A DNA stretch of 64,000 nucleotides, taken from contig NC_087065.1 in assembly GCF_963678635.1 (NCBI RefSeq), positions 41,105,430 to 41,169,429 on the forward strand, in the 5' to 3' direction. This DNA is from Symsagittifera roscoffensis (taxonomy: Eukaryota > Xenacoelomorpha > Acoela > Convolutidae). Shown in pieces: positions 61,602 through 64,000 of the stretch. Made by a program: the position numbers and the translations under genes. Each line of letters begins with the position of its first letter. Position 1 is the stretch's first letter. The notes beneath the pieces are model-generated. The model made no database searches, was not told where the DNA came from, and saw nothing but the letters and a program-made list of their open reading frames with translations.

Positions 61602-61668
61602 TTTGTAAATGTTTTGTCGAAATTCTAATCTATTATTGGTTAATTCTAAGCTATTAAGGTCTTGTTCG

Positions 61669-61686
61669 AGACTTATGGTCGCACCA
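61669..61686 (-). other. Primer binding site of element 2
   Basis: Two bases inside the 5' LTR the sense strand reads TGGTGCGACCATAAGTCT. The complementary + strand has GTTCGAGA, CTTAT, GGTCGCA, CCA (61664-61686), that is the T-loop, T-stem and acceptor 3' side of a tRNA ending in CCA, though one base short of a standard acceptor. Complementarity beyond the usual 18 nt is notable. I cannot name the tRNA without a tRNA set. Confidence 0.7.
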
Positions 61687-61688
61687 GA

Positions 61689-62098
61689 TGAGTTAGGACC
61701 GATGGGTATAACTCATAGAGTAATTTCGGATAGGGTACACCGTCTGCTCGTCACGCTATCTTATTTTCGGCCGGATAGATTCGTGCAACTTCTTAGTCTA
61801 ATACCGATCCTAATCTTACTCTTATACTATCTAGTCTCAGGTTGTTTAACTAGTCTCTGCTAGGCTCAATAGATCTAGGGTATACTGGTTTATTGCGGCT
61901 GCTGAAGTACTCGGGAGAGTTCAACTAATTTCTAAGTTAAATTCAAATCTCTCTGGTGCTGAAATTACAAGTAATTTCAGCACTTACAAATAAGTGGATT
62001 GTTAGTTAGATGGATCATGATTGGTTAATATTAAATACTTTACATTGGTAAAATATCTAATTTATCCAATCATAAAATGTAGTTTAGATCAGGTTCCA
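61689..62098 (-). repeat. 5' LTR of element 2 (410 bp)
   Basis: Same length as the copy at 43393-43802 and apparently identical throughout. It borders the PBS on its left side, which fixes it as the 5' LTR of a minus-strand element. Apparent identity of 410 bp indicates very recent insertion or gene conversion. Confidence 0.93.
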
Positions 62099-62147
62099 CT
62101 TAAAAGGCAGTCGGAACATTCAGGGCTTCACCCTGATACGAGCAGTC
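62099..62147 (+). repeat. 3' end of the Helentron-like repeat interrupted by element 2, including the right CTTA
   Basis: After CTTA (62099-62102) come GGCAGTCGGAACATTCAGGG, CTTCACCCTGA and TACGAGCAG, the same 3' end as at 40890-40930. Joined over the insertion to 42917-43392 it completes one copy. The hairpin has one mismatch here (GGGCTTCACCC). Confidence 0.7.
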
Positions 62148-63558
62148 TTGTTTATTTGGTCATTGGAAAATGTGCAGACTTTTTAATAAGAAATCAAATG
62201 AAATTTATTCCATGGTTTCTTCAAATAATTAGAAAAAAAAGTGCTCAAAAAATGTTACTTCTTTTTTGAAATTTGCTCTGACTGTTAGAAGTCATTAAAT
62301 GATTTTTCATGATTTCTGTTACTTGTTTCCAAAAAAACTAATACCCATTTCAACTCCATAGTAATTTGACTTTCCGTTGTTTGTAATTGGCTTTTGAAAT
62401 TTGTGAAAGTTGTGTCGATCCAAGTCTTTGATGTAGATTTTAAGTTGCTGCAAAATTTCTGACTAATATGGTTATTGTTTACTCAAACTAAATTGTAATT
62501 TGCTTCAAAACATGCAAGTTTGCTGATCGTGGTCTCAAACGAAATCTGTATTCTTAAGAATTTTTTGATGTTTCTTCAATGACAAAACTAGGCCGTCAGT
62601 ATGTCAGTAAACGTTATCAGTAACAACTCTTCGTCAGTTTTTGTTTTCACTGTCAAATTTTGTATTTGCGTTTTAGTTGTTTTGTACACTTTTGTTCATA
62701 GTTAAAGTAGCCTGTCATGCACAATGCTGCTACACCTCTTCCTCTCTTTATGCGATTACCAAAAAACTAGTTTTATATATTCTTCACTCAACAGAAAATT
62801 TTGTTCGTGTTTTAATTGCACAATGTCTTTGTCCGGGCAGCTAATTTTTTTTTCTAGTTCTGATAAATATTTTTCCAAATTTTTAAAATTAATCTGCAGT
62901 ACTGATGGTTTGCAAGTACATTGTGCATATCAATCGGCGCATTGCTTTTTAATTTGGCATAAAATAATGTATCATGCATGTAGAACTGAAAAACAGGAAA
63001 AATGCATGTAGAACATGGAAAACAGGAAAAAGACAAAAAAGTTTTTAATGTTTTTTTTTTACCACAGAAAAATTTGTTTTCCTGTTTTTTGCTTTTTTCA
63101 AAAATGCTTTAACTTTTTTCATGTTATAATTGCCAGCAATTCATTTTATTTTTTAATCTTTAATTTTTTCTGCCATCAAGTAATTTGCTGTAGGTAGTTG
63201 CAGAAACCGCAACACATTTTGGTTTCTGTTTTTGATTTTTGATTATGCCTGTTATTTTGTCCCAGAACTGGCTCAGTTTCAGACTCCCGCGAACTTCGAT
63301 AAAAAAATCGATACGTTTTTTCATTTTTCCTGTTTTCAGATGAAATCTCATCAACTCTAATATTAAAAACATTATAAAGCCGCGGGAAATATACTAACTA
63401 TTTAGTTATTGAACTCACTCTGACTGAGTGTGGTTTTTGCTATCGTTGCTGTCGCAACATACCGTTAAAAAGCATATTGGACTAGTATAACAATTTTAAG
63501 ATTTTAGTGGACGTGCAAAAAGTTCAGGATTAAAAAAAGGCTTCATTACTCTTTGTTT
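62148..63558. other. Intergenic, no gene seen
   Basis: AT-rich with poly-T runs. ORFs on both strands are short and T/F-rich. AAACAGGAAAAATGCATGTAGAAC at 62991 and ATGGAAAACAGGAAAAAGACAA at 63016 are a local duplication. No feature is supported. Confidence 0.45.
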
Positions 63559-64000
63559 TATTGTTCCGACTTTCGATACGAAAGTAAAGGAATATTTATG
63601 CTCGGGGTGGGTTTTTTTTTCTTCAGACAAATTTCGACTTTTTAACTAGCCACTTTTGACGGATTTTTTTTAAACATCATTCGCAAGGTATTGTTGTCTT
63701 GAGCTCAAATTTGAAAAGATATTTCACCTGTGATCATTTTTCGTAAAGTTATGGGGGTTTAAAGATTGCCATTTTGGCCAATTTGGGACAATTAACGCGC
63801 GATATATTTCGCGCTATTAACGCGTAAGCGAAGAGTTAATCCGTCTTAGAAATCGTTCCAAATTGGTTGCAAGAAGCTTATTTGCCATAATTGACTTGTT
63901 ACAAGGAGCGAAATCTATCTTTTTGTACCTTATATGGCGTGTGGGGGGATGAATTTCATTAAAAAATTTCAATTTTTAGAAAAAAAATTTTATTCTATTT
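63559..64000 (+). repeat. Helentron-like repeat copy, cut by the window edge
   Basis: TTATTGTTCCGACTTTCGAT with ACGAAAGTAA, GCTCGGGGTGGGTTTTTTTT, TATTGTTGTCTTGAGCTCAA, GACAATTAACGCGCGATATA and GGCGTGTGGGGGGATGAATT are almost the same as the 42917-43392 copy, so these two are the youngest members in the window. The 3' hairpin end would lie beyond base 64000. Confidence 0.65.

Larger units (their letters stand above)
43393..62098 (-). mobile_element. Complete 18.7-kb retrovirus-like gypsy element with Env-like and extra genes
   Basis: Two 410-bp LTRs of equal length (43393-43802, 61689-62098) that look identical base for base on reading, both TG...CA, flanked by a 4-bp target duplication CTTA (43389-43392, 62099-62102). 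A tRNA-complementary PBS stands 2 nt inside the right-hand LTR, so the element reads right to left. Order: leader ORF, basic ORF, Gag, PR-RT-RNase H, IN, two small hydrophobic ORFs, a Met-less ORF, Env-like frame, 602-aa ORF, then 1.4 kb before the 3' LTR. The coding strand is A-rich and strikingly G-poor. In-frame stops break Gag (59876), PR (56162) and Env (49383, 48210), and IN lies in the -1 frame relative to RT-RNase H. Twice to three times the length of ordinary gypsy elements. Confidence 0.93.

Noticed and set aside
1-64000. CRISPR arrays, bacterial operons or ribosomal RNA genes
   Set aside because: No regularly spaced identical repeats with unique spacers, no Shine-Dalgarno-led operons and no rRNA sequence; all evidence is eukaryotic.

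Overview
The window looks like a stretch of an AT-rich, repeat-laden invertebrate animal genome. The host genes recognised by their proteins are PIBF1/CEP90, the scavenger decapping enzyme DcpS and an NRF-6-type membrane acyltransferase. Polypyrimidine-AG and GTAAGT splice signals are present, as are gypsy-type LTR retroelements, hAT-like MITEs, Helitron/Helentron-like repeats and CR1/Jockey-like LINE debris. The sequence alone does not let me place the organism more precisely than a metazoan invertebrate.

Layout. (1) 1 to about 14030: the 3' part of a very large gypsy-like LTR element on the + strand. It has an integrase-bearing Pol that ends in a macro (ADP-ribose-binding-like) domain, then a 1749-aa ORF with a complete SGNH hydrolase motif set, then a 1209-aa ORF of unknown function, then a candidate polypurine tract and LTR/leader region full of RNA hairpins. 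(2) 14.0-17.4 kb: a LINE endonuclease scrap, a possible orphan terminal exon and an intronless PIBF1 gene. (3) 17.4-24 kb: repeats only, namely a hAT-like MITE with a perfect 8-bp target duplication, a degenerate tandem array running into two Helitron-like 3' ends, a 1-kb diverged direct repeat and a second MITE. (4) 24.06-25.03 kb: intronless DcpS. (5) 25-43 kb: LINE remnant, at least two exons of an NRF-6-like gene on the minus strand, hAT MITE copies, palindrome-bearing direct repeats, Helentron-like copies, a tRNA-like SINE head and a small gene for a secreted cysteine-rich peptide. (6) 43.4-62.1 kb, minus strand: a complete 18.7-kb retrovirus-like gypsy element with two LTRs that look identical (410 bp each) and a 4-bp CTTA target duplication, inserted into a Helentron-like repeat. 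(7) 62.1-64 kb: the other half of that interrupted repeat, unannotated AT-rich sequence and another copy of the repeat.

Gene teamwork. In element 1 the three ORFs run head to tail with 4 nt (or an overlap) between the last two, so they look like one transcriptional unit. In element 2 the order in its own sense is PBS, a 77-aa leader ORF, a 155-aa basic ORF, Gag, PR-RT-RNase H, integrase, two tiny hydrophobic ORFs, a 377-codon ORF without any methionine, an Env-like glycoprotein frame without ATG, and a 602-aa protein whose ATG overlaps the Env stop (ATGA). About 8 kb, close to half of the element, is therefore beyond pol. Gag, PR and Env carry in-frame stop codons although the LTRs look identical, which means recoding, movement in trans or very fresh damage.

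The most unusual content is the macro-domain Pol plus SGNH ORF of element 1, and the outsized, partly ATG-less 3' gene block of element 2.
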